Shown: piece after piece, positions 41,883-52,449 of the stretch
How the letters are laid out: every line of letters starts with the position of its first letter
How positions within the stretch are numbered: the stretch's first letter is position 1
Source of the DNA: Vespula vulgaris
Taxonomy: Eukaryota > Arthropoda > Insecta > Hymenoptera > Vespidae
Length of the DNA stretch: 64,000 bases
Assembly: GCF_905475345.1 (NCBI RefSeq)
Contig: NC_066586.1
Span: forward strand, 5,120,400 to 5,184,399
Direction: 5' to 3'
Notes under the pieces: generated by a model
Seen by the model: the letters and a program-made list of their open reading frames with translations, nothing else
What the model was told of the DNA's origin: nothing
Databases searched by the model: none
Program-made: the position numbers and the translations under genes

Positions 41883-44499
41883 TGAAGGGAAGATGAAAAT
41901 GACCGAAAGAAAAATTCTGTCGTGCGGGAACGCTCAAAGGACACGATATGAACAAAATTTAAATTGAGTTTCAAAGAAGAAAAAGTCACCGAACGAAGAA
42001 GAGTAGTTTTCGTGCTTTTACGTTCATGATACTTTTCCTTTCACTTCATTTTTCCTCTGATAATATTCTTCAAAAGCGAAATAAACTTTAAGGATAGCAT
42101 AATACGAAACAACATTCAAATCGAATTACGAAAAGTCCGGTTTACCGACTTACCTATAACGAACTGTTCCCTGATAAAAGAAATTTGCAATTGATAAGCC
42201 GTGTATTTTTTGCTTATCTGTTTATCTTATCGAAGATTTTCTTTACGGTTTCCTTTGAGCATGAACCACTGTTCTTTACCATCTACTACGTATATATACA
42301 TATGTACGTAACTACGTATAGTACGTACACCATGCTTTTATCCCTCAGCATCTAGTTTCAATTTACTGCTTCCGCAGACTCGACGATTTTTCTTGCTTTT
42401 TTTTTCCTTCCTTCCCGCGTAACAAGAAAAGCATTTCCTTGAGAATTCGAATCGAGTCGCGCCAAGAGAAATGACTCCCACGACGCACGCCGAAGGGATT
42501 CTCTCGTTCTCAAGGATGGAAAGGAATTAGTTACTCGATCGAATTTCAAATTCTATCCTGTTTTCTCTTTTTTTTTTCCTATATATTCCGACTTCCTCGT
42601 TAAGCCGATTCGTGGTATATTGAGAAACAAGACGAACGTTAAGTGTGTTTACGGAATAAATAAAAGAAAGTTGTCATTGTCAATAAGAAATATAAGGACA
42701 TCGATATATAGAGAAAAATAAGTAAGATATATCAGAGATATATCTATTGATCTAAGATATAACATTAGATTCGTCTTTTCCAATCGTTTTAACTTCGAAA
42801 AAGGAATTTATTCGACGATGTCGAATAAAAAAAAAAAGAAAAAAGAAAAGAAAGAAAGAAAAACAAAATGAGAGAAAAAGCGTCGTTCAACGAGACAATG
42901 ACGTCTCGATCGAGGCGTCCGTTTCAAGGAATGTCGCTTAATATCGTCGCCAACGTTCAGGGTGAATGACGAAGGAGGACATCGATAACAACGCCGGAAA
43001 CGGCGCGTTCGTCCGAGCGTTAATTCTTGAATTAAAGCACGGAGATACGAGAGGACAAACGGAATTAATTCCAACGTCTATGTCCACGTCGACGACATTT
43101 TCGTCGTCCTCGAAGTTAATTTAATTACGTCGTCGCAGTTACCACGACTGGTAGAGAAGTACGGGGGTACGCCACAGGAAACTCGCAGTGTGCGACGCGC
43201 TTGATTTCGGTCTGAAATTATTTCGAGTACGTCACTCTACTTCTGGACATAATACGCAGGAAAACGTGTTGTGTGACACCCACGAGTAACGTGTATCTCC
43301 CTCTTCCTCTTTTTCTTTCTCTTTCTCTCTCTATCTCTATCTCTATCTCTATCTCTATGTATCTCTATCTCTCTCTCTCCCTTTTTCTTTCCATTTCGTT
43401 CTACTTTTCTCTATAACACCATAATCGAGCTTTCCTTCGATGTTTCCACGAGACTTCTTCCACTTTCATTGTTTTTTCTCTTTCTTTCTTCTTCAACTTT
43501 TTCCTCACTTTGTTTAAACAGATCGTTATGTGCTTCTAGAGCTTCGTAAAATATTGCCGCTTCGACCATATTCGTTTCAAGCTCGATAGCATACGTTGTT
43601 AGAAATTCTATTCGCGAGTTCGGCACGTTGCCAAGTTCAAAGGCTCTTGACCCTTCCAATCCGCCTTACAGAGACTGGATCTGAAAATGGAAGATAGATC
43701 GAGAGAGATGGGTAAGGCAAAACGAGAAGAGCCACTAACCTAGGAGGGAATAGTAAACCTCGATTCGAAGAGATTTCGAATGCCTAACGATTCAATCCTA
43801 CTAACGCTAAGATGCATTCCATCTGAAAATTCTTTATTCTCGTATTGCTCGAAAATATCGAATAATTCACAATATATTTGATAAGTTGAAGATTGAAAGT
43901 ATTATTGCTCTGTTTAACGATCGATTAGAAAATATCATAAATATAAGTATATTTTTTATTTTATAGTGGTCAAAAGTACAATCGGCCAAGTTCTCAATCC
44001 TGGAACATCAAATGGATCCTAGTAGCAATTTCAGCAGCTATCGTAGCACCCTAAAGGCAGCAATGTGGCGTAGCGCCGGCGCTACGGACGAACGTCAACG
44101 AATCGTTGTTCCCTTCTTTAGCCTGCTAGTCAAGGATCTATACTTTCTCAACGAGGGCTGCAGCAACAAGTGAGTAGAACTTACATGCAACATATTCATA
44201 TATACACACATAGATATATGTATATATATACATGCATGTATATACGATATATACATATACATATGTATCATACACACACATTATATATGTTCATTGGAAT
44301 TTCGAGCGAAGGGCTGAAAATTTAATTAATAGAGCGTGACATAGGTAGGGAAACCGCGTGGTCAATCTGTCATTCTATGTTGTCGCTAATTTACTAGTAA
44401 TTGTTCTACGTAGTTATATACGTTATTATAACTAGGAGCATTCTCGACACTAGTGGACGAGGAAGTGGACGAGTCTCTGACGTTTAATTGATGCCAACG

Positions 44500-44539
<40 letters not shown>

Positions 44540-45213
44540 TATGTGTAGTCAGCATTAACGTGACACAAAATAAAGCACGTAATACTCATACCATGTTTTT
44601 TATGCAACTTTTCATGCTTTCCAACGGTAAATATATTTCACCGTTGGCTAATTCTTGAACATTTTTAATTACATAAAAATTTTTACAAATATTAACTTAT
44701 CGTACGGATATACCTTATGCGTATTTTTGTTTTATAAATATATGTAAATATGTATAACGAAAACAAATATTCTTATGGAGTATAAACAAGTATAAAAAAA
44801 GGTATCGATAAGCTGATTTATCTCTTACTCTGACAACGAATGTAAATTCTAGCCAGATATTATATATTATACATCTATATATATCTAATCACAAATTCTC
44901 GATTACTTCCGAAGAGAAGTTTTCCTTGTCGATCTTCACGAATTCCTTCTCATACGGCATTTCTCGTGCCAGGATTATTAATCTCGGAGAAAGCGATATG
45001 TCGACGTATCGAGTCGACGTCTCTCGCAGAACTCATCCTTTTCGAGAATCTTATTTATTACATCTACGAACGTGACATTACGTCCTCGTGTACGTGTAAA
45101 CTTATTAAACTTATAATGGTAAAAGTTGTGTCCTGGAAAGTCAGGCAAAAGGAAAGGGAAAAAATCAAAGAAATATGAAAGGCGTCGAGCAAAAAGAAAA
45201 ACTCGAGGATACC

Positions 45214-45272
<59 letters not shown>

Positions 45273-45926
45273 TCTTTTTCTCTTACACTCTCGAAAATAT
45301 CCGAGAAACGTCGAGCGATTATGTTCATGTAAAAAGTTTTAAGCGTACGATCGTTGCTCAAGTAAAACCATAAAGAACCCTTTTGAAAACAAATTAAGAA
45401 CATTCCTCTTGTTAATTTCGTTTCAGACTACCAAACGGGCACATCAATTTTGAGAAATTTTGGCAGCTAGCAAAACAGGTAACGGAATTCATCGCTTGGA
45501 AACAAGTAGCCTGTCCGTTTGAAAAGAATCCACGAGTTATAGCCTTTTTACAAGCGAGTCCTGTATTAACCGAAAATGGTAAGGACAAATAATTTGAGAG
45601 ATGATCGTCTTACGTTTGTAACGATTACAGTCAAATTTATGAGATCTATAACATTAAATTCTTTCTCTCTCTTTCTCTTTATAGCACTCGCTCTAGCATC
45701 GTTCGAGTGTGAACCACCCGATAACAATCCTGAGAAGGAACGTTACAAAGCTTTAAAGTAAGTACAACTTAGGAGATCGTTGCTTTTTAGCAATTTGTAA
45801 TCGTATTTCAATAGTATTTAACAATTAAAAATATCCTTTCGGAAATGACCATCTAAAAATATGATTATATTATTAAAAGCATCAACAGCGATATATGTTC
45901 GCAGGTCTGAAATGAACACTCAGTGA
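20103..45926 (+). CDS. RasGEF1: RASGEF1-family guanine nucleotide exchange factor (REM + CDC25 domains), 10 exons, 5' end uncertain
   Basis: Exons: 20103-20240, 30593-30802, 31460-31720, 38552-38668, 38806-38919, 38986-39129, 43967-44169, 45427-45578, 45685-45757, 45905-45926. All have AG/GT borders and consistent phase; the sum is 1,434 nt, giving 477 residues plus TGA. Vertebrate RASGEF1 proteins are about 470 residues, so nearly the whole protein is present. Residues 1-46 are a Gly-rich N-terminus beginning SLPQTP. About 50-200 are the RasGEF N-terminal (REM) domain, with GNLVSGSLEALVQHM, YYPDRAYLF and EWTETFPYDFRDER. About 204-470 are the CDC25 catalytic domain, with AQQLTHVELERLSYIGPEEF, NFNSLMAIIAGLNMSP and PFFSLLVKDLYFLNEGC. 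Known RASGEF1 members are cytoplasmic exchange factors with Rap2 preference; substrate preference here is inference. The first exon opens at an acceptor without an ATG, so translation starts in an unseen upstream exon or at the in-frame ATG at 20175. Introns of 10.4, 6.8 and 4.8 kb are full of microsatellites. Confidence 0.93.
24486..24521 (+). repeat. 18-bp tandem direct duplication
   Basis: CCAAGTAATTTTAAAAT occurs twice in immediate succession. It is a short slippage duplication. Confidence 0.85.
24616..24690. repeat. (GA)n and (GAAA) purine tract
   Basis: GA repeat within an AAGAGAAAGG purine-rich segment, on the + strand. Confidence 0.9.
28884..28925. repeat. (CT)n microsatellite in RASGEF1 intron
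   Basis: CT repeat followed by a T-rich tail. Confidence 0.95.
29430..29475. repeat. (CT)n microsatellite in RASGEF1 intron
   Basis: CT repeat broken once by a CG step. Confidence 0.95.
30593..31720 (+). CDS. RasGEF1: RASGEF1 exons encoding the REM (RasGEF N-terminal) domain
   Basis: Two exons, 30593-30802 and 31460-31720, both phase 0 and multiples of three. The first carries ALVYRDGNLVSGSLEAL, the characteristic RASGEF1 opening of the REM domain, and the second carries LVQLLAEWTETFPYDF. The intervening 657-nt intron contains a (TAG)n repeat. The open frame of the first exon continues upstream of its acceptor to 30518, which permits an alternative 5' exon (see findings). Confidence 0.93.
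31362..31412. repeat. (TAG)n/(ACT)n trinucleotide repeat in RASGEF1 intron
   Basis: CTAGTA and TAG units with self-complementary ACTAGT steps, between the two REM-domain exons and about 50 bases before the acceptor at 31459. Confidence 0.85.
32293..32364. repeat. (CT)n microsatellite in RASGEF1 intron
   Basis: About 70 bases of CT with one TTCC interruption. Confidence 0.95.
32380..32720. promoter_or_regulatory. Candidate intronic cis-regulatory patch of RASGEF1
   Basis: Balanced-composition, non-repetitive sequence immediately after a CT microsatellite. It has ACACCTG (E-box-like), TTAATC and TTAATTTG homeodomain-like cores, and TTAGTTAGTTAA. It has no open frame of note. Judged only by contrast with surrounding low-complexity intron. 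Confidence 0.2.
33648..33674. repeat. (CATA)n tetranucleotide repeat
   Basis: Six to seven CATA units. Confidence 0.9.
36837..36896. repeat. Compound (TA)n(GA)n microsatellite
   Basis: About 30 bases of TA switch directly to about 30 bases of GA. Confidence 0.95.
37960..38036. repeat. (CT)n microsatellite in RASGEF1 intron
   Basis: CT repeat with CTGTCT interruptions, about 500 bases upstream of a CDC25-domain exon. Confidence 0.95.
38552..39129 (+). CDS. RasGEF1: RASGEF1 exons encoding the first half of the CDC25 GEF domain
   Basis: Three closely spaced phase-0 exons: 38552-38668 (39 codons), 38806-38919 (38 codons) and 38986-39129 (48 codons). They encode the most conserved part of the exchange domain, including LTHVELERLSYIGPEEF, the RNLESYVQWFNRLSYFVATE helix and FNIGNFNSLMAIIAGLNMSP followed by SRLKKT. 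Canonical donors GTAACA, GTAATA and GTAAGT follow the exons. Confidence 0.95.
39597..39630. repeat. (AAAAG)n pentanucleotide repeat
   Basis: Six to seven AAAAG units, followed by AAAAAGAAG. Confidence 0.9.
41467..41532. repeat. (TA)n microsatellite, two blocks
   Basis: Two TA blocks separated by CTGCATCATG. Confidence 0.9.
41840..41879. repeat. (GA)n microsatellite
   Basis: About 19 GA units. Confidence 0.95.
43320..43381. repeat. (CTATCT)n hexanucleotide-like repeat
   Basis: Several CTCTAT units in register inside a longer pyrimidine tract. Confidence 0.9.
43967..45926 (+). CDS. RasGEF1: RASGEF1 exons encoding the C-terminal half of the CDC25 domain and stop
   Basis: Exons 43967-44169, 45427-45578, 45685-45757 and 45905-45926 have phases 2, 1 and 2 at their junctions. 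They encode WSKVQSAKFSILEHQMDPSS, PFFSLLVKDLYFLNEGC, LPNGHINFEKFWQLAKQV and a short tail ending KSEMNTQ. The last coding exon has only 22 coding bases, ending TGA at 45924-45926. The order and wording match the C-terminal end of RASGEF1 proteins, where LNEGC and the INFEKFW helix end the catalytic domain. Confidence 0.95.
44501..44536. repeat. (GA)n microsatellite
   Basis: Pure GA repeat in the RASGEF1 intron after the exon at 43967-44169. Confidence 0.95.
45219..45268. repeat. (CT)n microsatellite
   Basis: Pure CT repeat about 160 bases upstream of an RASGEF1 exon acceptor. Confidence 0.95.
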
Positions 45927-47336
45927 AAACAAGATTCGCTGCAACATGTCGAACAGGAACGCTACTGATAAAGAATAGTATAAATATATATGTATATATA
46001 TGTATATATATGTACTATTATATATATTATATATATATACATATACAAATTCATTTATAAATATTAATATATTCGTAACGATATCCAGTTAATCTCCTGC
46101 GAAAGGAGACTGTGTTCTCGGTATAAGGAGTAAAAAGGAGAAAAGAAGGAAGAAGGAAAGAAAGCGGAAAGGCAGAAAAGAGAAAAGAGAAAAATGAGAA
46201 GTTAAACGACGGATTTAAAGTATTAAACGGAATAAGCTACATCAGATGTAGACTCGTCGTTCCGTGATTGCGCTCGCGATTAAAAATTGCGCTATAGTGA
46301 GATCTCGCGTTGTTAAAAATCGATTAAGCATCTGCTTGACCCGTATAGTCATCGGCAATGTTAAAATGAAGCTTGCCCGACCTCGATGCGATACGAATGA
46401 AAATGTAATCCTTCGGGTAATATTTCTGACGGCCGTGGTAGGCCATCGACAAGAGCATACGTATGAACGTATCGAGCAGTTCGCGATTAAAAAGCAAGGA
46501 AAAATAAGGTATGGCTCGATGAGCGAGCGATGTAGGCCAACGTTGGTCGGCAAAATCGATTCGCAAAATGATTTTTGACGATTGCAGATGACGATGCGGC
46601 TCGCGAGATCGAATCAGCAGGCTGTTCTTTGAAATCGGATTTCGAGACTGGTCTGGTCTTTAATTTAAAGAGAGAGAGAAGAAGAGAGGGAGAGAAAAGA
46701 TAACAGAAAAAAATGAAAAAAAAAAAAACAGAGAAAAAAGAAGAAAAGAGATTTCCCTTCTGTTCTTGAACGAAGGACGATCGGCTTCGAGCGAAACGAA
46801 TCGATACTCGGATAAGTATTTATGTAATGTATATGTACGAACGGAATATTCGCTCGGACAATATCGCGCGTGAACAGTAAGTATAGTTCCTAAGTCCGAG
46901 GCACGTACCGGCTGTATCTCGAAAGTTCTTCGAATATCCTTTCCGTTTTTCAATCGTTATAGGAAAGAGAATGATGAAAGATCGATGTGTCGTAATGAGA
47001 AGTATAATCGGAGCATTCTCGAGAGACGATCCGTGACATAGCCGATCCTTTTGTATATAGCCCTTTTGATATAACGCTAAACGGACTCCTAAGTGTCAGA
47101 AGTAGGTTCGTTCCTGTAGTCTCTAAGTTCGAATATAGTATCATAGATATCCGATAAGAAAAAAGCCACTATGATCATCGTGCCCGTACTTAAAGTTATA
47201 TAAGAGAAGAGAAGAAAATGGGGGAAAAGAAAAAAGAAAAAAAAAGAGAGACGATGCGAAGGTCGAAAGAACTCGTACGTGGTAGGATTAATGTATTTGC
47301 CTATCGTGCAAATTACTATTGGCATGATCGACGTTC

Positions 47337-47342
47337 AATAAA
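47337..47342 (+). terminator. Candidate polyadenylation signal for RASGEF1
   Basis: A canonical AATAAA hexamer lies about 1.4 kb after the stop codon, in the sequence TTCAATAAACGAATCG. It is the first exact match I found downstream. Use of this site is inferred only. Confidence 0.35.
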
Positions 47343-49828
47343 CGAATCGTTTGATATCGTTCTTCGACGCGTTTAGCATCCTGCAAAATTTATTTAAAAG
47401 TACATTTTTATGTGTAACGTATCGATCGGAAAAGGTGAAAAGGGGTTTTTAATGATACGAAAGTTCGATGAAACGTTCGATCAAGTCGACGATATCGACT
47501 TTTACGATCTCGAAATGGAAAAAGAAAGACAGATCACGATTCTGCTAATATCCGGCTTTGTTTTCCTTCTTTGCCTGCATGAACTCGAGAGCACGAAAGA
47601 AAAACCTTCTTAAAATATTTAGGGACCAAGAGTTCGCTTCTCCTGGGTACATAGCGCAATCTGAGTAAAAAGAAAAGAAAAGAAAAAGAAAAAGAAAATG
47701 ATAAGAAAAAAGTAAACAAAGAAAAAGAGAACAAATATTGTGAAAACGATGGAAGGAAAGTAAAGGAAAAAATATTCAAACGAAGTCACGACGATAGCAA
47801 CTTTTTAACTGCCAACACGAAATTGTCGAATTAAGAACAAATATTAAAAGGATGAAGATCTCGAAAAGCTCATTACGATTAATAGACGAGCATGAATCGA
47901 GAGTTTACACAAAGATCGCGTAACAAAGAAAGTATAAATTAATCGATCGTATCGCCAAAATCCGTGAGTCATCGAACGCTATGGACACTTGCCATTTTTA
48001 AATTACTCGATAAATTATTATACATTTTATTTTATTTTCGTCCAACGTATATAAGTATTTACTACGATTCACGAGTTGTTTCCATTACGTTCCTAACAAA
48101 ATATTAATAAAAAAATATGATCTTCATCCTACAAAATAGAAACGCATGAAAGTACATTACTACGAGATATAGCGATCTTTGTAATAAAAAGTAATTAAAA
48201 AGATAAAAAAAGAAGAAGAAAGAGGCAAAAGAAGAAGAAGAGGAAATAAATAACCGTACATCGAGAAAAGCGAAATTCTTGAGAAAAAATTTATAAAGAT
48301 ACATCGTTATAGTATGATATCGTATAAAATAATGGAAACGATAAATATATTATGACATTCGTCATAACATAAATGACAGTAAATATACGTTTATATACGT
48401 ACGAGTTCTGTACGATAAGCAGTAACGATAACGAATTTTTCGAGGTAGACATCGTTTTTCGTTATTCGTCTCGTTGGATATCATCAATTTTATCATCGTC
48501 GTCTCGAAAATAATGCACTTTAACACGAATTGTGGAACGTAGATCCAACAAGAAAAAAACAAACGAACAAACTGTTTTCTTTACTTCTTGATAAACTTTC
48601 GTACGATCTTTCAAAGAATCTCTACATCCTATCCGGCAAAACAAAGTGTCCGAATGCTCGATGATGACTCAAGGAGTTTTTTTCTCATGTAGATAGGATA
48701 TAACAATCATCGACAATTATACACATGCACATTTATCGTAAGTACATAAATATACAAGTACCACCGTACCATTTAAGCCGCTTAATCGTCGCATTGTCAA
48801 TATTCATATCTTTTCACCGTGATCATTTGATCATCCTCGCTCAATCCGTGTTCAAAAATCCATCCCGCCCTTCTAATATCAAATAATGATGATTTAAAAA
48901 AAAAAATCGATGAGTTTCCATCCGTCTCAACTAATTTCTTACGAGCAGCACCGATCACTTCAATTTTTTATATAGCGTACTACACATTTTTCTACAAATC
49001 CGATATAACGCGACGATAATCGCGATTAACTTTCGATCGGCTAGATTCTAATGACGACAATTACGACGATAAAAATTATGGAAGCGAGTCGATCGATTCG
49101 CGATTGATATACGAAAAAGCATCACCCAAAATTCCTTTCCGAAAGTGCTGCTCCGTTGTCCCTTTCTATTGAGGTACACTACGAAGATTATGGTTACACA
49201 ATCTGTAAATAGAAGGAATGGCGTGTATATATACATACAATTATATAATATATGCGTATCTATTATGCGTTGATTTAGATTTTAAGTATTAGACCGTAAT
49301 CGAATTTAATGAAATCGACCAGGGCTGCCGTTAACGATGATAATATTTCTTTTGTGAAATTTTTCTTCCTCGATCGTCTTTCTTCTTTCTTTTTTCGATC
49401 ATCGTGACAATTATCTGTTCGACTTTTGTTCTCTTCATCAATCACGGACAGAATATATATATTTCAATTTTCTTCATAATTGTGCAGAACGATTAATTTT
49501 TTTTTTTTATCTTTCCAATCCGACAGCCCTGAGGTCGACGAAAGAGAAGAAGCCAGAGAAAAAATACGACTAGAAATGTTGAAATATGTCGAGAAACGTC
49601 GTGATGACAAATATTCGACGACGAGAATCGCCGATCGATCGATCTGAGATCACCTAACGCTATATTATAGCAAAAAACTAGATTCATCCTCGAAATCAAT
49701 TTATAGAGAAAAATCTTGCTTATCGTCTAGTCACTAGATAGTTAGTCGAGCCCGAGCTTTCTTCGCCGCGAAAGGAGCGACCAACTTTATTTACTTTTCT
49801 TTTTTTTATATAATAAGTACCTTTGTCT

Positions 49829-49830
<2 letters not shown>

Positions 49831-49871
<41 letters not shown>
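49831..49871. repeat. (TA)n microsatellite
   Basis: TA repeat followed by GTGTGTGT. Confidence 0.9.
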
Positions 49872-49874
<3 letters not shown>

Positions 49875-50444
49875 CGTGTGTGTGTAGTCACGCTTTTATA
49901 TCATTACATCTTGCGATGTGTTTTATACAAATTTATATACATATTATACGTCTTCGTATTGATTTCCAACGATATTTCACAGAATTTTTCTTTCAATGGT
50001 ATCTCATTGAATTTCGTAAATTATATAACGTTTCAAACGTCATTTCATTTATCTATTAAGTAAGCACATGAATATTTAAATCCTTCAAGAGATGCTCCTT
50101 TGGCGAGCTTAATCGAGTCGGGAACATTATGCCTAAATTAAGCGTATTCGAGAGTGAGAGTTAACGTTAATTTCCGCGCTAAACATATTTTCAATGAACA
50201 TTCCCTTTATGTAAGAAACTTTATAGACGCAGAACGCGACGCTCGAAAGTATAATGCGTCAATACTTCGCCAAGTTTGCTTGTAAATGACTTTAACTTTT
50301 CATTCCTTTCTTCTATTTTTTGTTTTCTTTTTTTTTTCTTTGTTTTCTATATTTTCGCGCGATAATCTCTTTGCATATATGATTAACGTGATCGTAAATA
50401 GGCCAAGAGAAATAAAGAATGAGTGTGTGCGCGTGTATATGTAT

Positions 50445-50479
50445 GTAAAAGAGAGAGAGAAAGAGGGAGAGCGAGAGGC

Positions 50480-50540
<61 letters not shown>
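50445..50540. repeat. (GA)n microsatellite, interrupted
   Basis: GA repeat with GAAAGAGGGAGAGCGAGAGGC interruptions, about 700 bases from the 3' end of the mosaic protease gene. Confidence 0.95.
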
Positions 50541-51206
50541 AAAGAGAAAAACTCGACCCCATAATTCACATAACTTTTCACGCGAATCTTCATTGAATCG
50601 TTTCAGCGCATACAAAATTTCTATCGTGATTGAATCATTCGTTGAAATTATTATTCTTGGTCGCAAAAAATGATCGAGATAATCGATAATGTAACGCGTT
50701 GAAAAATTGTTTTTTGTATTATCGTGAAAACCAAACGTATTAAAATGTTAAATAACAATATTATCCCACCACGGAACGCATTTTTTCCAGAATATTGAGA
50801 TCCAATGATTTCATCGATTCAAGCGAGCCATCCAAATGGATCGAGAATCGATGATCTATTTTGCGTTATCGCAACAAAGTAGTCTAAATACTTGGTACAT
50901 CGTTTCATTCGTAATCAGTTTCGTTTCATTGTACAAATGCGAGTTCTCCCCTTTTTTACTTTCGACGATGTCAAAAGAGATGCGTTGGGACTATTTGTAC
51001 ATACATAGGCTCAATCATGTAACAGCGATGAAACAGCAATTAAAATTATTGTAGAAACGATGATGTCTTACGAAATAAATTGCAAATCGATAAAGAAGTT
51101 AAATTGTAGTGCTTCTTTCCTCTCCTTTAGGATAGAAAAATGAACGTAAGATATTTATCAACGAGAACTTGCCTCGTTCGTCGAACTAATTAATTTTGAT
51201 ATGAGT

Positions 51207-52449
51207 TTATCTTCCTGACAGAGATTCCATGATTTTTTGATCGATCCAACGTCGATAATGCGCCACTCGGACATAAACACCTGGTTTATTAGCTTCCCCA
51301 CAATGTTGTCCCCAACTCGTGATTCCATACAATGTAAATGCACCTATACAAAAGTACGTATATAAAGTCCAAAATTACACGTTAAAAAATAATGTTTTGA
51401 AAAAGAGTCCTACCATTATGATAACACGCCAATGGACCACCAGAATCACCATCGCAAGTATCGACACCTTCGTCTAAGTATCCAGCACATACCATCCCAT
51501 CGCTGATCTTGCCATGACCATAAACATATTCAGCACGACATATCGATTGGTCTAGTAACGGTATCCAGCCATATCTGAGATCTCTCGATGGTGCTAACAG
51601 TAAAGCAAGGGAATATAGATATCATTATGATCAAAGGAAAGCTAACAGATTCGCAGTAATGATTTACTTGTTTTTCCAGTTTCAATACTACCAAATCCAC
51701 TGATAGTGCAGTTCAGCCCCGCAGGATATTCCGTATTTTCTGGTGGCAAGCAAATCGGCATGATATCCTTGCCTAAGGGTATACCTCGTCCTTTGAGCAA
51801 AACTAAAGCAATATCGTTATTCATTTTATGACCTTTACGAAAATCTTCATGGATGTAATAATCTTCGATATTTGCTTCCTTCTCTGTTCCTTCTTGTTCC
51901 TATATACATATATATAAAAATTACGAAGATAATTATTATAGAATTATTAAATAATATTTATAATTAATACTGAAAAAGAGAGAGAGAGAAAGAGAGAGAA
52001 ATTTAATTTTGAAAGTGTCCCTTACTTCGGTATTGTAATCTCCAGCACGAACAAAGTAGGTTCCTTTATTATAGCCTTCTAAACAATGTGCAGCTGTGAG
52101 AACGTGCAAAGGCGATAAAACAACCGCTCCGCACCAATGATTGGATCGACTATGTCCTCGAACTCGTATACTGGCCTATCGATTTATATTGTATTAACAA
52201 ATTTGTTCAACTTTTCGATAGTATGATTCAATTAACTATTTTTTTATTATATTTACTTTTCCTTAATTAATAAATAATTTCGCTTACCTGCCACGGATAT
52301 GTGCCTTTTGGGGCAATCGAACCATGCACCACTTTAGCAAATATCAGATCCTCGTCATCGTTGAAATCTTCCGAACGTTTCCCACAATTCGCTGGCAGTA
52401 CATCATTAATTTTTGGTTCTGGTAAATCGGTCATCGTTTCCGAGAAAAA
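51207..52449 (-). CDS. Teq: Mosaic protease exons 24-28: trypsin (S1) domain
   Basis: Exons 52449-52288, 52175-52026, 51899-51668, 51593-51414 and 51343-51207. An activation region with NCGKR (the Cys expected to hold the cleaved chains together) leads to K|VVHGSIAPKGTYPWQ. TAAHC holds the catalytic His (about residue 2140), NNDIALV the Asp (about 2189) and GDSGGPL the Ser (about 2288). The Asp before GDSGG (TCDGDSGG) is the position-189 residue that gives trypsin-like Lys/Arg specificity. The end has ITSWGQHCGEANKPGVYVRV. The stop TAA is at 51209-51207. Nothing suggests inactivation. Confidence 0.95.

Larger units (their letters stand above)
39130..43966 (+). other. RASGEF1 intron, about 4.8 kb
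   Basis: Bounded by GTAAGT and TTATAG. It contains an (AAAAG)n run at 39,597-39,630, (TA)n at 41,467-41,532, (GA)n at 41,840-41,879 and a (CTATCT)-like tract at 43,320-43,381. No coding frame with family resemblance was seen on either strand. Confidence 0.6.
44170..45426 (+). other. RASGEF1 intron, about 1.26 kb
   Basis: Bounded by GTGAGT and TTTCAG. It holds TA-rich sequence after the donor, (GA)n at 44,501-44,536 and (CT)n at 45,219-45,268. The open frames across the CT tract are repeat artefacts. Confidence 0.6.
45927..51206. other. RASGEF1 3' untranslated region and convergent intergenic DNA
   Basis: No gene is recognised between the RASGEF1 stop and the stop codon of the convergent protease gene. 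The first clear AATAAA on the + strand after the stop is at 47337-47342, which would give a 3' UTR of about 1.4 kb. Beyond it the DNA is AT-rich with purine-rich low-complexity tracts near 46,660-46,750 and 47,660-47,770, (TA)n at 49,831-49,871 and (GA)n at 50,445-50,540. Open frames here (for example 46,242-46,578 on both strands and 47,410-47,613) show no domain. Confidence 0.6.

Noticed and set aside
46242..46578. Open frames of about 100 codons on both strands after the RASGEF1 stop
   Set aside because: They overlap almost completely on opposite strands and match no family. The region is most simply RASGEF1 3' UTR.
47410..47613. 67-codon + strand frame with an acidic start and a hydrophobic stretch
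   Set aside because: Too short and without recognisable homology. It follows the candidate polyadenylation signal, and no promoter or splice evidence supports it.
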